Positions 51,112 to 60,741 of a stretch of 64,000 nucleotides of DNA are shown here, piece after piece. A program made the position numbers and the translations under genes. The stretch is from Ancylobacter polymorphus. GTDB lineage: Bacteria > Pseudomonadota > Alphaproteobacteria > Rhizobiales > Xanthobacteraceae. Below the pieces are notes generated by a model that was not told the DNA's origin, searched no databases, and worked only from the letters and a program-made list of their open reading frames with translations. The stretch covers positions 62,001-126,000 of the forward strand of contig NZ_CP083239.1 of assembly GCF_022836935.1 (NCBI RefSeq). Reading direction: 5' to 3'. Position 1 is the first letter of the stretch. Every line of letters starts with the position of its first letter.

Positions 51112-54080
51112 GCGCACCGAACCGTAACCGGCTGACCAGCGGCGGCCTGATCGACCGGGCGAAGCCGCTCGGCTTCAGCTTCGACGGCACGGCCTATCGC
51201 GGCTATGAAGGCGACACGCTGGCCTCGGCGCTGCTGGCCAATGGCGTGCGGCTGGTGGGCCGCTCGTTCAAATATCACCGCCCGCGCGGCATCGTCGCAG
51301 CCGGGGCGGAGGAGCCGAACGCGCTGGTGGAACTGCGCTCGGGCGCACGGCGCGAGCCCAACACCCGCGCCACCGTCACCGAGCTCTATGACGGGCTGGA
51401 GGCGGCGAGCCAGAATCGCTGGCCCTCGCTCGCCGTCGACGCGCTGAGCCTCAACCGCTTCCTCTCGCCGTTTCTCGGCGCCGGCTTCTACTACAAGACC
51501 TTCATGTGGCCCGCCGCCCTGTGGGAGAAGCTCTATGAGCCGGTAATCCGCCGTGCCGCCGGGCTCGGCCGGGCGGCGGCGGAGGCGGACCCGGACCATT
51601 ATGAGAAGGTCACCGCCTTCTGTGACCTGCTGGTCATCGGCGCCGGCCCGGCCGGGCTGATGGCGGCGCGCGCGGCGGCGCGTTCCGGCGCGCGGGTGAT
51701 CCTCGCCGATGAGGATTTCCTGCCCGGCGGCGCGCTCAATGCCGAGGCCGGCGATGTGGGCCGCAGGCCCGCCCCGGCCTTCGCCGCCCATGTGGTGGCG
51801 GAACTGATGAGCCTGCCCAATGTGCGGGTGATGCGGCGCACCACCGTGTTCGGCGTCTATGACAGCGGCACCTATGGCGCGCTGGAGCGGGTGAGCGACC
51901 ACCGGCCCGAACCCCTGCCCTTCCAGCCGCGCCAGCGCCTGTGGCGGCTCGTCGCGCGGCGCGCCGTGCTGGCGGCGGGCGCCACCGAGCGGCCGATCGT
52001 GTTCGGCGGCAATGACCGGCCGGGCGTGATGCTGGCGGGAGCGGTGGGCACCTATGTGCAGCGCCATGCCGCGCTGCCGGGACAGAAGATCGCGCTGTTC
52101 GCCAATAATGACGGCGCCTGGCGGCAGATGCTGGCGGCCCACGCCGCCGGCGCGCCGGTGGAGACCATCCTCGATGTGCGCGCCGAGGTCGCCCCCGCCC
52201 TTGTCGCGGCCGCGCGGGCCGAGGGCATTCGCGTGCTGACCGGCGCTCAGGTGATTGCCACGGCTGGCAAGACGCTCACCGGACTCACCGTCGCCACCGC
52301 GTCGGGCACCGAGCGGATCGCCGCCGACACGCTCGCCGTCTCCGGCGGCTGGTCGCCCGCCGTGCATCTTACCTGCCACCATGGCGGCAAGCCGGTGTGG
52401 GACGACGCCATCGCCGCCTTCGTGCCGGGCACCTGCCCGCCCGGGCTCGCCGTGGCCGGTGCGGCGCGGGGCGTGTTCGGCCTCGGCGCCTGCCTCACGG
52501 ACGGCGCGGCGAAGGGTGCCGAAGCGGCGCAGGCGCTCGGCTTCACCGTGCCGGCGCTCGACGTGCCCGAGGTGGCGGACGCCCCCTTCGCCCTCGCCCC
52601 GTTCTGGCATGTGGAAGGCTCGCAGGGCGCGGCCTTTGTCGACCTGCAGAACGATGTCACCGCCAAGGATGTCGGCATCGCCCACAGGGAAGGCTTCCGC
52701 TCCGTCGAACTGCTCAAGCGCTACACCACGCTGGGCATGGCGACCGACCAGGGGCGGACCTCCAACGTCACCGGCCTCGCGATCATGGCGCGCCTCACCG
52801 GCGCCTCGATCCCCGAGACCGGCACGACGATCTTCCGCCCGCCCTATACGCCGGTCTCGCTCGGCGCGCTGGCGGGACACCATCGGGGCAAGGATTTCCG
52901 CCCCGTCCGCCTCACCCCGACGCATGAATGGGCGCGCGAACAGGGCGCGGTGTTCATTGAGACCGGTGCGTGGCTGCGGGCGCAGTATTTTCCGCGCAAA
53001 GGCGAGAAGGACTGGCTGGAGACGGTCTCGCGCGAGGTGAAGGCGGTGCGCGCGGGCGTCGGGATGATCGATGTCTCGACCTTCGGCAAGATCGATCTGC
53101 AGGGAGCGGATGTCGGCGCCTTCCTCGACCGCGTCTACATCAACGGCTTCGCGGCGCTCGCCGTCGGCAAGGCGCGTTATGGCGTCATGCTGCGCGAGGA
53201 CGGCATGGTGATGGATGACGGCACCACCGCACGCCTGTCGCCCGAGCGTTACGTGATGACCACCACCACGGCCAATGCGGCCAAGGTGTTCCAGCATCTC
53301 GAATTCTGCCTGCAGGTGCTGTGGCCGGAACTCGACGTGGCGCTCGCCTCCGTCTCCGAGCAATGGGCGCAGATCGCCCTCGCCGGGCCGCGCGCGCGGG
53401 ACGTGCTGGCACGGGTGGCGGATGGCGATGTGTCCAACGCCGCGCTGCCCTTCATGGGCGCGATCGAGGGCACGGTGATGGGCGGGGTGAAGGCGCGGCT
53501 GTTCCGCCTCTCCTTCTCCGGCGAGCTTGGCTATGAGATCGCCGTGCCCGCCCGTCATGGCGCGGCGCTGGCCAAGGCGCTGATGGCGGCGGGCGAGGAA
53601 TTCGGCATCACGCCCTATGGCATCGAGGCGCTGGGGGTGATGCGGATCGAGAAGGGCCATGTCTCCGGCAACGAGCTTTCCGGCCAGACCACGGCCGGCG
53701 ATCTCGGCTTCGGCCGCATGGCCTCGACCAAGAAGGACTATATCGGCCGCGTGATGGCCGCCCGGCCGGGCCTGACCGACCCGGAGCGGCCGTGCTTCGT
53801 CGGCTTCAAGCCGGTGGACCGCGCGCGCCGGCTGCGGGCGGGGGCGCATTTCCTCCCCCTCGGCGCCGCGCCCACGATGGCAAACGACCAGGGCTACATG
53901 ACCTCGGTCGCCTATTCCCCGCATCTGGGGCACTGGATCGGCCTCGGCCTGATCCGGCGCGGGCCGGAACGCCTCGGCGAGCGGGTGCGCGCCTATGACC
54001 CGGTGCGTGGCGAGGAAATCGAGGTCGAAATCTGCGCGCCCGGCTTCATCGATCCGGAAGGAGTGCGTCTTCGTGGCTGA
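51108..54080 (+). CDS. soxA: Sarcosine oxidase alpha-type subunit (SoxA or MgdC)
   Basis: This 990-residue subunit has an N-terminal ferredoxin-like domain (GFSFDGTAYRGYEGDTLASA, then GRSFKYHRPRG). The FAD/NAD domain follows (LLVIGAGPAGLMAARAA at about residue 175), and then a C-terminal aminomethyltransferase domain, which takes the one-carbon unit to tetrahydrofolate (MIDVSTFGKIDLQG, LSFSGELGYEI and EKGHVSGNELSGQTTAGDLG). NAD and tetrahydrofolate bind here in characterised relatives. The length is normal. It overlaps soxD and, by 8 bases, soxG. Confidence 0.93.
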   Translation: MSAPNRNRLTSGGLIDRAKPLGFSFDGTAYRGYEGDTLASALLANGVRLVGRSFKYHRPRGIVAAGAEEPNALVELRSGARREPNTRATVTELYDGLEAASQNRWPSLAVDALSLNRFLSPFLGAGFYYKTFMWPAALWEKLYEPVIRRAAGLGRAAAEADPDHYEKVTAFCDLLVIGAGPAGLMAARAAARSGARVILADEDFLPGGALNAEAGDVGRRPAPAFAAHVVAELMSLPNVRVMRRTTVFGVYDSGTYGALERVSDHRPEPLPFQPRQRLWRLVARRAVLAAGATERPIVFGGNDRPGVMLAGAVGTYVQRHAALPGQKIALFANNDGAWRQMLAAHAAGAPVETILDVRAEVAPALVAAARAEGIRVLTGAQVIATAGKTLTGLTVATASGTERIAADTLAVSGGWSPAVHLTCHHGGKPVWDDAIAAFVPGTCPPGLAVAGAARGVFGLGACLTDGAAKGAEAAQALGFTVPALDVPEVADAPFALAPFWHVEGSQGAAFVDLQNDVTAKDVGIAHREGFRSVELLKRYTTLGMATDQGRTSNVTGLAIMARLTGASIPETGTTIFRPPYTPVSLGALAGHHRGKDFRPVRLTPTHEWAREQGAVFIETGAWLRAQYFPRKGEKDWLETVSREVKAVRAGVGMIDVSTFGKIDLQGADVGAFLDRVYINGFAALAVGKARYGVMLREDGMVMDDGTTARLSPERYVMTTTTANAAKVFQHLEFCLQVLWPELDVALASVSEQWAQIALAGPRARDVLARVADGDVSNAALPFMGAIEGTVMGGVKARLFRLSFSGELGYEIAVPARHGAALAKALMAAGEEFGITPYGIEALGVMRIEKGHVSGNELSGQTTAGDLGFGRMASTKKDYIGRVMAARPGLTDPERPCFVGFKPVDRARRLRAGAHFLPLGAAPTMANDQGYMTSVAYSPHLGHWIGLGLIRRGPERLGERVRAYDPVRGEEIEVEICAPGFIDPEGVRLRG

Positions 54081-54696
54081 GCTTTCGTCTCACGATCCCC
54101 TCGCGGGCCTTCCCTTCGACCGCGTGCCGCCCTCCGGCCGCTATGGCGCGGCGGGTGAACCCGGCGTCACCGTCACCGCGACGGACGCGCCCTTCATTGC
54201 CCTCGTCGTCGCCCGCAACGGCTTTGCCGCCAGCGTCGCCACCCGGCTGGGGCGTGCCTTCGGGGTCGAGACAGCCGACCGGCCCGGCGCGGCGATCGGG
54301 GCCGCCTCTACCGTGATCGGCACCGGGCCGGGGCGCTTCCTCGTACTGTCGACCATAGAGCCGGACCTCGAAGGCACGCTGCGCGCTCTGCTCGGCTTTG
54401 AGGCGGCCGTGACGGAGCAGAGCGACGCCACGATCGCCTTCGACCTCACCGGCGAGAAGGTGCCCGATCTGCTTGCCAAGGGGGCGCTGATCGACCTCGA
54501 CCCGCGCGTGTTCCGCCCCGGCGAGGCCGCCACCACGGTGATCGCCCATATCGGCGTGACGCTATGGCGGGTGAACGAGACCGGCTGGCGCCTCCTCGTG
54601 GCGCGCAGCTTGGAGGCCAGCTTCACCCGCTTTCTCGTCGCCAGCGGGGCGGAATTCGGCCTCGCTCTGGAGAACGGAGCGGCGGGACGAGGTTGA
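54073..54696 (+). CDS. soxG: Sarcosine oxidase gamma-type subunit (GTG start)
   Basis: This 207-residue subunit belongs to the SoxG/MgdD family and stabilises the complex. A GTG at 54073, with GGAAGGAG at good spacing, is the best start; it lies 8 bases inside the end of soxA. GPGRFLVLSTIEPDL, IAFDLTGEKVPDLLAKG and IDLDPRVFRPGEAATTVIAHI are family-like. The gene ends the four-gene unit; a gap of 193 bases precedes purU. Confidence 0.88.
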   Translation: MAELSSHDPLAGLPFDRVPPSGRYGAAGEPGVTVTATDAPFIALVVARNGFAASVATRLGRAFGVETADRPGAAIGAASTVIGTGPGRFLVLSTIEPDLEGTLRALLGFEAAVTEQSDATIAFDLTGEKVPDLLAKGALIDLDPRVFRPGEAATTVIAHIGVTLWRVNETGWRLLVARSLEASFTRFLVASGAEFGLALENGAAGRG

Positions 54697-54765
54697 CGGC
54701 GGCGCGCCGCGCGCTTTGCCCTTCGCCCGCTCTCAGCCAGAGCCGTTCCGGCGAATGGAACCTCT

Positions 54766-54833
54766 CTAACGCTCTGATCGCACGCAATTCCTATCGCGAA
54801 ACCGCTAGGCACTTTTGCGGGAATTGCTCTAGA
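54766..54833. repeat. RIME-like interspersed repeat (single copy)
   Basis: GCAATTCC (54784-54791) and GGAATTGC (54820-54827) form a small stem with AT-rich contents (CGCGAAACCGC, ACTTTTGCGG) between soxG and purU. This form is common in Rhizobiales intergenic mosaic elements, and the reverse complement reads AGAGCAATTCCCGC. Only one copy is in the window. Confidence 0.65.
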
Positions 54834-54889
54834 AGCCTGTCGGCGCGCGCATCACCGACGCCGCGACCGGCGTTTCGACGAGACCTGAC

Positions 54890-55759
54890 ATGACCGATAC
54901 CCGCGATCCCTATGTCCTGACCCTCTCCTGCCCCGACCGGCCCGGCATCGTCGCCGGCGTCGCCGGCTTCCTGTTCGAGCAGGGCGGCAACATCCTCGAA
55001 GCGCAGCAGTTCGACGACACGGAAAGCGGTCGCTTCTTCATGCGGGTGATGTTCGACCGCGCCGGCGGCGCGGGTCCGCTGGAGGCGCTGAAGAGCGATT
55101 TCGAGGCGGTGGCGGCCAAGTTCGCGCTGGACTGGCGCATGCGCCCCAAGGGCCGCAAGCCGAAGGTGATGCTGCTGGTCTCGAAATTCGACCATTGCCT
55201 TGCCGACCTGCTCTATCGCTGGCGCATCGGCGAGATTCCCATGGACATCGTCGCCATCGCCGCCAACTACCCGCGCGAGACCTATGCGCATCTCGATTTC
55301 GCGGACATTCCTTTCCACTATCTGCCCATCACCAAATCGACCAAGATGGAGCAGGAAGCCCAGCTGTGGGAACTGTTCCAGTCCTCCGGCGCGGAAGTGG
55401 CGGTGCTGGCGCGCTACATGCAGGTTCTGTCGGATGGGCTGTCGGCCAAGCTGTCGGGTCGCTGCATCAACATCCACCACTCCTTCCTGCCCGGCTTCAA
55501 GGGCGCCAAGCCCTATCACCAGGCGCATGCGCGCGGGGTGAAGCTGATCGGCGCCACGGCGCACTATGTCACCTCCGACCTCGATGAGGGGCCGATCATC
55601 GAGCAGGATGTGGAGCGCATCAGCCATCAGGACTCGGCCGAGGACCTCGTGCGCAAGGGCCGCGACATCGAGCGCCGCGTGCTCGCCCGCGCGCTGGCCT
55701 GGCATCTCGACGACCGCGTGCTGGTGAACGGGCACAAGACGGTCGTGTTCCGCGACTGA
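54890..55759 (+). CDS. purU: Formyltetrahydrofolate deformylase
   Basis: This 289-residue hydrolase releases formate from 10-formyltetrahydrofolate. It starts with an ACT domain ([20 protein letters not shown]), which may sense glycine or methionine. The formyltransferase-fold follows, with the catalytic Asn and His in [20 protein letters not shown] and the Asp in [10 protein letters not shown]. It lies after the sox unit and 10 bases before folD, in the place where it is found in methylamine clusters, as part of one-carbon oxidation. Confidence 0.94.
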   Translation: MTDTRDPYVLTLSCPDRPGIVAGVAGFLFEQGGNILEAQQFDDTESGRFFMRVMFDRAGGAGPLEALKSDFEAVAAKFALDWRMRPKGRKPKVMLLVSKFDHCLADLLYRWRIGEIPMDIVAIAANYPRETYAHLDFADIPFHYLPITKSTKMEQEAQLWELFQSSGAEVAVLARYMQVLSDGLSAKLSGRCINIHHSFLPGFKGAKPYHQAHARGVKLIGATAHYVTSDLDEGPIIEQDVERISHQDSAEDLVRKGRDIERRVLARALAWHLDDRVLVNGHKTVVFRD

Positions 55760-55769
55760 GGAGGCTTTC

Positions 55770-56639
55770 ATGGTCGAGACCCGGCTGATCGACGGCAAGG
55801 CCTTTGCCGAGGCGATGCGCGCCCGGCTGAAGGACGAGGTCGCCGCCTTCATCAAGGAGACCGGCGTAACGCCCGGCCTCGCCGTGGTGCTGGTGGGCGA
55901 GGACCCCGCCAGCGCGGTCTATGTCCGCAACAAGGGCAAGCAGACGCTGGAGGCCGGCATGGCCTCGATCGAGCACAAGCTGCCGGCCGACACCTCGCAG
56001 GGCGAGGTGCTGGCGCTGGTGCGGGCGCTCAACGCCGACCCTGCCGTGCACGGCATTCTCGTGCAGTTGCCCTTGCCCCCGCCTATCGACGCGCAGGCGG
56101 TGCTCGCCACCATCGACCCGGCCAAGGATGTCGACGGCTTCCATGTGGTGAATGCCGGCCGGCTGGCGGTGGGGCTCGACGCGCTGGTGCCCTGCACGCC
56201 GCTGGGCTGCGTGATGCTGTTGAAAGACACGCTTGGCAGCCTCGCCGGGCTGGAAGCGGTGGTGGTCGGGCGCTCCAACATCGTCGGCAAGCCACTCGCC
56301 CAGCTGCTGCTGCGCGAGGACTGCACGGTCACCGTCGCCCATTCGCGCACGCGCGACCTGCCGGCCGTGTGCCGGCGCGCCGATATCCTCATCGGCGCGG
56401 TGGGGCGGCCGGAGATGATCCGCGGCGACTGGATCAAGCCCGGCGCGACGGTGATCGATGTCGGCATCAACCGCATCACCGGCGCGGACGGCAAGGGCCG
56501 GCTGGTCGGCGATGTGGCGTTCGCGGAGGCGCAGGGCATCGCCGGGGCCATCACTCCGGTGCCGGGCGGCGTCGGGCCGATGACCATCGCCTGTCTGCTG
56601 GCGAACACCCTCACCGCCGCGCGGCGCCAGCTGGCGTGA
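55770..56639 (+). CDS. folD: Methylenetetrahydrofolate dehydrogenase/cyclohydrolase
   Basis: This 289-residue bifunctional enzyme oxidises methylene-tetrahydrofolate and opens the methenyl ring. Visible motifs are VYVRNKGK (catalytic Lys), [13 protein letters not shown] (Gln), KDVDGFHV (Asp), [18 protein letters not shown] for the NADP site and [16 protein letters not shown]. It follows purU by 10 bases. With purU it completes one-carbon flow from the demethylase to formate, giving NADPH. Confidence 0.95.
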   Translation: MVETRLIDGKAFAEAMRARLKDEVAAFIKETGVTPGLAVVLVGEDPASAVYVRNKGKQTLEAGMASIEHKLPADTSQGEVLALVRALNADPAVHGILVQLPLPPPIDAQAVLATIDPAKDVDGFHVVNAGRLAVGLDALVPCTPLGCVMLLKDTLGSLAGLEAVVVGRSNIVGKPLAQLLLREDCTVTVAHSRTRDLPAVCRRADILIGAVGRPEMIRGDWIKPGATVIDVGINRITGADGKGRLVGDVAFAEAQGIAGAITPVPGGVGPMTIACLLANTLTAARRQLA

Positions 56640-56660
56640 CGCGGCGGCGCTGCCGGCCCG

Positions 56661-58181
56661 TCAGATCGCCTGCGGGAAGCTGAACAGATTGCCGGGATCT
56701 ACCGCCGCCTTGATGGCGGCGAGGCGCGGCAGGTTGGCGCCGTAATAGCGGGCGCGCCATTCGGCGAGCGAAGCGTCGGGGAAATTGACGAAAGCCCCGT
56801 GCCCGCCGGCCTGGTCAACTGTGTGATAGAGCCCGTCCTGCCATTCCTTGGCGGCGCGCACGATCTCCGGTCGCACCGTGTCGTCCTCGCTCCAACTCAC
56901 CCCGACCACGGACAGCCACCGGCTGGCGCGATGCACGAAGGCGCTCGCCGCCGGCGCGGTCTCGTTGATGCGCCCGCCGGTCTGAAAGAAGAACAGGTCG
57001 CCATGCGCGCCGGTGCCGGGCCAGCGCACGAGATGGTCGAACGCCTTGTCGAGAAAGGCGTCGGACGGCGCGGTATCGAGAAAGGCCGAGCGCTCGCGGT
57101 ACCAGGCCGGAGCGCCGGGCTCCATCAGGAAGGCCTGCGCGTCCCAATAGGGCAGCTCGCGGATATCGGTCAGTTCGGGCGCGGCGACCGCCATCACCGG
57201 CTGCAGCAGCTTTTCCAGCCCCTGGCGGTCGCCGGCGAACTGGCCGAGCAGAGTGATCGCCACCTGCCGCCCGCCGGCGTGAAGTTTGGGCGTGACGCCG
57301 GCGAGGCTGATACGGGTGCCGAGCGTCACCGGCGCGTCGTCGAGGGCGGCGAACAGGGCGCCGGCGACCTTCCGCGTGTTCTGGCGCCAGACGATGCGGA
57401 AGGCGGTGAGCTGGCGGTCGGCCGGCACGGTGTCGAAGGTGAAGGAGGTGCTCACGCCGAAATTGCCGCCGCCCCCGCCCCGTATCGCCCAGAACAGGTC
57501 CGGCTCCTCGCTGGCGGAAAGGCTGCGCACCCGGCCATCGGCGGTGACGATCTCGGAGGCGACGAGACTGTCGGAGGCGAGGCCGAGCCGGCGCATGTTG
57601 AAGCCGATGCCGCCGCCAAGCACGAAGCCGGCGACGCCGACCGTGGGGCAGCGGCCATGCGTCATCATCCGCCCGGACTGGCGCAGCGCGTCATAGATCG
57701 GCTGGTTGATCGCGCCGGCGCCGACCTTGGCCCGCCCGGTGGCGGGGTCATAGGCGATGGTGTTCATCGCCGCCATGTCGATCAGCAGGCCATGGGTGGT
57801 GGAGAAGCCGGCATAGGAATGGCCGCCACCGCGCAGGGCGAAGGGCACTTCGTAATCCTGGCACCAGCTCAGCACATCGCCGATCATCTGCGGGGTGCGG
57901 CAGCGCACGATGCCTTCGGGCCGGACATGGCGGAAGCGCAGATTATTGGGCAGCGCCTCGGAGGCGAAGCCGGCATCGGAGGGGCGCAGCAGCGCGCCAT
58001 CGGTGAGGCGGGCTAGCGCCTGCCAGCGATCCACCGGCGGGACGGGCGCGGGGGTCGGTGCCGGAGCCGGTGCCGTGGTCGGCGCTTCTTGCGCCCGCAG
58101 TGGCGCGAAGCCGGCCAGCGCGGCGCTGGCCGCCGTGCCAAGGAGAAGACTGCGGCGGTTCAGCCGTGGTGCTGCGTTCAT
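56661..58181 (-). CDS. Exported FAD-linked oxidase of berberine-bridge type
   Basis: This 506-residue enzyme has a twin-arginine signal (NRRSLLLGTAASAALAGF), then a Pro/Ala linker. Two flavin-linking residues for bicovalent FAD are in place: His in RGGGHSYAG (about residue 120) and Cys in HGRCPTVGVAGFVLGGG. The C-terminal berberine-bridge region ends YGANLPRLAAIKAAVDPGNLF. It acts in the periplasm, probably on a sugar or alcohol. It interrupts the methylamine region and is convergent with folD. Confidence 0.88.
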   Translation of the reverse strand: MNAAPRLNRRSLLLGTAASAALAGFAPLRAQEAPTTAPAPAPTPAPVPPVDRWQALARLTDGALLRPSDAGFASEALPNNLRFRHVRPEGIVRCRTPQMIGDVLSWCQDYEVPFALRGGGHSYAGFSTTHGLLIDMAAMNTIAYDPATGRAKVGAGAINQPIYDALRQSGRMMTHGRCPTVGVAGFVLGGGIGFNMRRLGLASDSLVASEIVTADGRVRSLSASEEPDLFWAIRGGGGGNFGVSTSFTFDTVPADRQLTAFRIVWRQNTRKVAGALFAALDDAPVTLGTRISLAGVTPKLHAGGRQVAITLLGQFAGDRQGLEKLLQPVMAVAAPELTDIRELPYWDAQAFLMEPGAPAWYRERSAFLDTAPSDAFLDKAFDHLVRWPGTGAHGDLFFFQTGGRINETAPAASAFVHRASRWLSVVGVSWSEDDTVRPEIVRAAKEWQDGLYHTVDQAGGHGAFVNFPDASLAEWRARYYGANLPRLAAIKAAVDPGNLFSFPQAI

Positions 58182-58349
58182 CTGGTCGCTCCCCCGAGGC
58201 GCGGCTGCGGGGCCTTGCGCAAAGCGGCCCGCGCCTTTTACCCATGCGTCCCATATTGCCGGGGACTTGTGAAGGGGACGGAAACAAATCTCAGGGTTGT
58301 ACTTATCAATTAGTGATTGTGACCAAGAAACGACGCCCGGAGGCGGCGC

Positions 58350-59744
58350 TCACACCCGGGTCATGCGGTTCCAGGCATCCAGACCGGCGATCTTGTAGGC
58401 CTCGGCCAGGGTGGGATAGTTGAACGTGTTCTCGATGAAATAGTCGATCGTGCCCTTGAGGTTAAGCACCGCCTGGCCGATGTGGATCAGCTCGGTGGCG
58501 CCCTCGCCGACAATGTGGACGCCGAGCAGACGGCGCGTCTTCACCGAGAAGATCATCTTCATCATTCCGCTGTTCAGCCCCATGATGTGGCCGCGCGAGG
58601 TCTCGCGGAAGCGGGCGATGCCGCATTCATAAGGAATCTCCCGCTTGCGCACCTCCTCCTCGCTCATGCCGACGGTGGAGATTTCCGGAACGGCGTAGAT
58701 GCCATAGGGGAAGAATTCGGGCGGGGGCGGCGGCTCCAGCCCGAAGGCGTGGCAGGCGGCGACGCGGCCCTGCTCCATCGAGGTGGAGGCGAGGCTGGGA
58801 AAGCCGATGACATCGCCCGCCGCATAGATGTGCGGCACGGCGGTCTGCAGCGTCTTCGGCTCGACGGTGATGCGCCCGCGATGATCGACGCTGAGGCCGG
58901 CGGCGTCCAGATTCAGCCGGTCGGTGGCGCCGACGCGGCCGGCGGCGAAGAGCAGCATGTCGGACTGCACGGTGCGCCCGTCCGCCAGCTTGCACACCGG
59001 CCGCTCGCGCGCGTCCAGCGTGATGGAACTGACGGCGGCGCCGAGCCGCAGCCCGACATTGCGGTCGCGCAGTTCGTGGGTGAATTCCTCGATCAGTTCC
59101 TTGTCGATGAAGTCGAGAAAGGTCGAGCGCGGCTCGATCAGCGTCACCGACACGTCGAGGGCGCTGAAGATCGAGGCATATTCCACCCCGATGACGCCGG
59201 CGCCGATGACGGCGAGGCTGCGCGGCAGGCGCGGCAGGTCGACGATCTCGTCGCTGTCGAACACGCTCATGCCGTTGAACGGGACATAATCCGGCCGGAA
59301 CGGGCGGGTGCCGACCGCGATCAGCACATGCGCGCCGGTGACGGTGTCGACCTCGCCGCCCTCCCCGGTGATTTCGATGGTGTGCGGGTCGACAAAACGC
59401 GCCTCGCCGCGCGCGGTCTTCACCGCGTTGCGGGCGAACTGGTGTTCGAGAACCTCGACCTCATGGTCCAGCGTCTTGTGCAGCCGCGCCATCAGATCGC
59501 CCGCGCCGATATCCTGCTTCACCCGGTAGGAGCGGCCATAAAAGCCGCGCTCGCGCCAGCCGGAGAGGTTGAGCACGGTTTCGCGCAAGGTCTTGGACGG
59601 GATGGTGCCGGTGTGAACGGAGACGCCGCCGACGCGGCGCCCCTTCTCGATGACCAGTACCGACTTGCCGATCTTGGCCGACTGGACGGCGGCGCGACGG
59701 CCGGAGGGGCCGCTGCCAATGACAATCATGTCGAAATCGTACAT
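58350..59744 (-). CDS. sthA: Soluble pyridine nucleotide transhydrogenase (SthA-like)
   Basis: This 464-residue flavoprotein passes hydride between NADPH and NAD. The FAD-binding MIVIGSGPSGRRAAVQSAKIGK lies at the start and the NAD-binding VIGAGVIGVEYASIF in the centre. The disulfide motif of related lipoamide dehydrogenases is replaced by GGVSVHTGTIPSKTLRE, as in E. coli SthA. The ATG at 59744 opens with MYDFDMIVIG. It is divergent from the XRE-cupin regulator and may balance NADPH from folD against NADH. Confidence 0.93.
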   Translation of the reverse strand: MYDFDMIVIGSGPSGRRAAVQSAKIGKSVLVIEKGRRVGGVSVHTGTIPSKTLRETVLNLSGWRERGFYGRSYRVKQDIGAGDLMARLHKTLDHEVEVLEHQFARNAVKTARGEARFVDPHTIEITGEGGEVDTVTGAHVLIAVGTRPFRPDYVPFNGMSVFDSDEIVDLPRLPRSLAVIGAGVIGVEYASIFSALDVSVTLIEPRSTFLDFIDKELIEEFTHELRDRNVGLRLGAAVSSITLDARERPVCKLADGRTVQSDMLLFAAGRVGATDRLNLDAAGLSVDHRGRITVEPKTLQTAVPHIYAAGDVIGFPSLASTSMEQGRVAACHAFGLEPPPPPEFFPYGIYAVPEISTVGMSEEEVRKREIPYECGIARFRETSRGHIMGLNSGMMKMIFSVKTRRLLGVHIVGEGATELIHIGQAVLNLKGTIDYFIENTFNYPTLAEAYKIAGLDAWNRMTRV

Positions 59745-59933
59745 GGCGCGACGAACCGTCCTGTGGCAACGAGGTAGGGGCACGCCCTTCGATGCACGAT
59801 GAATGCCAAGGCTCCATGACAGTGCCGGGCAGGCGCTTTGCCGAGTGATCTTGCCCGGCGAGCCTGTCGGGGGGCTTGCTTTTGCCGGCAAACCGCGTCC
59901 CATCGCCCAAGGGAAATGAAGGGGAACGTTCGC

Positions 59934-60602
59934 GTGACGGATGGACGGCGCAAAACGCGCGCAATGATGGCCGAGGCACCGGTCGAGGAGCTGACCACCG
60001 GCTCGGGCGCGCCGGTGGCGCGCGAGCGCACGCTGGAACAGGCGCTCGGCCATCAGGTGCGGGCGATCCGCAGGGATCTCGACCTCACCGTCTCCGATCT
60101 CGCCAGTGCCGCCGGCATCTCGGTCGGCATGCTCTCGAAGATCGAGAACGGGCTGATCTCGCCCTCGCTGGCAACGCTCCAGTCGATTTCCACCGTGCTC
60201 AACGTGCCGATCTCCACCCTGTTCACCAGTTTCGAGGAGAAGCGCGACTGTTCCTTCGTGCCGGCCGGGGGCGGGGTGCGGATCGAGCGGCGCGGCACCA
60301 AGGTGGGGCATGAATATGAGCTGCTCGGCCATGCGCTCGGCGGCGAAGTCGGGGTGGAGCCCTATCTGATCACGCTGAGCGAGGAAGCGGTGCCCTATAC
60401 GGGCTTCCGCCATGCCGGGGTGGAGTTCATCCACATGCTCTCCGGCGAGGTGATCTACCGCCATGGCGACCGCACCTATCACCTCAAGCCCGGCGACTCG
60501 CTGCTGTTCGACAGCGCCGCCAGCCATGGGCCGGAGGAGCTGCTGGTACAGCCGATGCGCTACCTCTCCATCATCATGTATCCGCGCGAGAGCGAGCGTT
60601 GA
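59934..60602 (+). CDS. XRE-family regulator with C-terminal cupin domain
   Basis: This 222-residue protein has a helix-turn-helix (LGHQVRAIRRDLDLTVSDLA, then GISVGMLSKIENGLISPSLATL) and a cupin sensor (LSGEVIYRHGDRTYHLKPGDSLLFDSAASH). GTG at 59934 has AAGGGGA at good spacing; ATG at 59916 and ATG at 59964 are alternatives. It lies immediately before the N-methylglutamate synthase genes, with a near-perfect palindrome between. Regulators of this kind often control amine catabolism, so it is the likely switch for mgsABC and the gmaS-like gene. Confidence 0.82.
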   Translation: MTDGRRKTRAMMAEAPVEELTTGSGAPVARERTLEQALGHQVRAIRRDLDLTVSDLASAAGISVGMLSKIENGLISPSLATLQSISTVLNVPISTLFTSFEEKRDCSFVPAGGGVRIERRGTKVGHEYELLGHALGGEVGVEPYLITLSEEAVPYTGFRHAGVEFIHMLSGEVIYRHGDRTYHLKPGDSLLFDSAASHGPEELLVQPMRYLSIIMYPRESER

Positions 60603-60624
60603 GGCCGGAGCCGGACCCCGCGAT

Positions 60625-60641
60625 TTTTCCTCAGAAGAAAA
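60625..60641. promoter_or_regulatory. Operator candidate of the XRE-cupin regulator before mgsA
   Basis: TTTTCCTC-A-GAAGAAAA is a 17-bp palindrome with 8-bp arms and only one mismatch. It is 100 bases before the mgsA start and is the most AT-rich site in this region. A matching copy is not evident by eye elsewhere in the window. Confidence 0.68.
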
Positions 60642-60741
60642 TTATATTCACTCGGATTGACGCCCGCCCGCACCGCTCCTACAAGAGGAGGCACGGCCTC
60701 ATGGCCCTTGCCCTTCCCTTGCCTGCAGGAGTTCTCAAGCC

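Noticed and set aside
50967..53933. A 988-codon open frame on the minus strand
   Set aside because: It is antisense to soxA and soxD, which have clear domains. Its composition is typical of a shadow frame.
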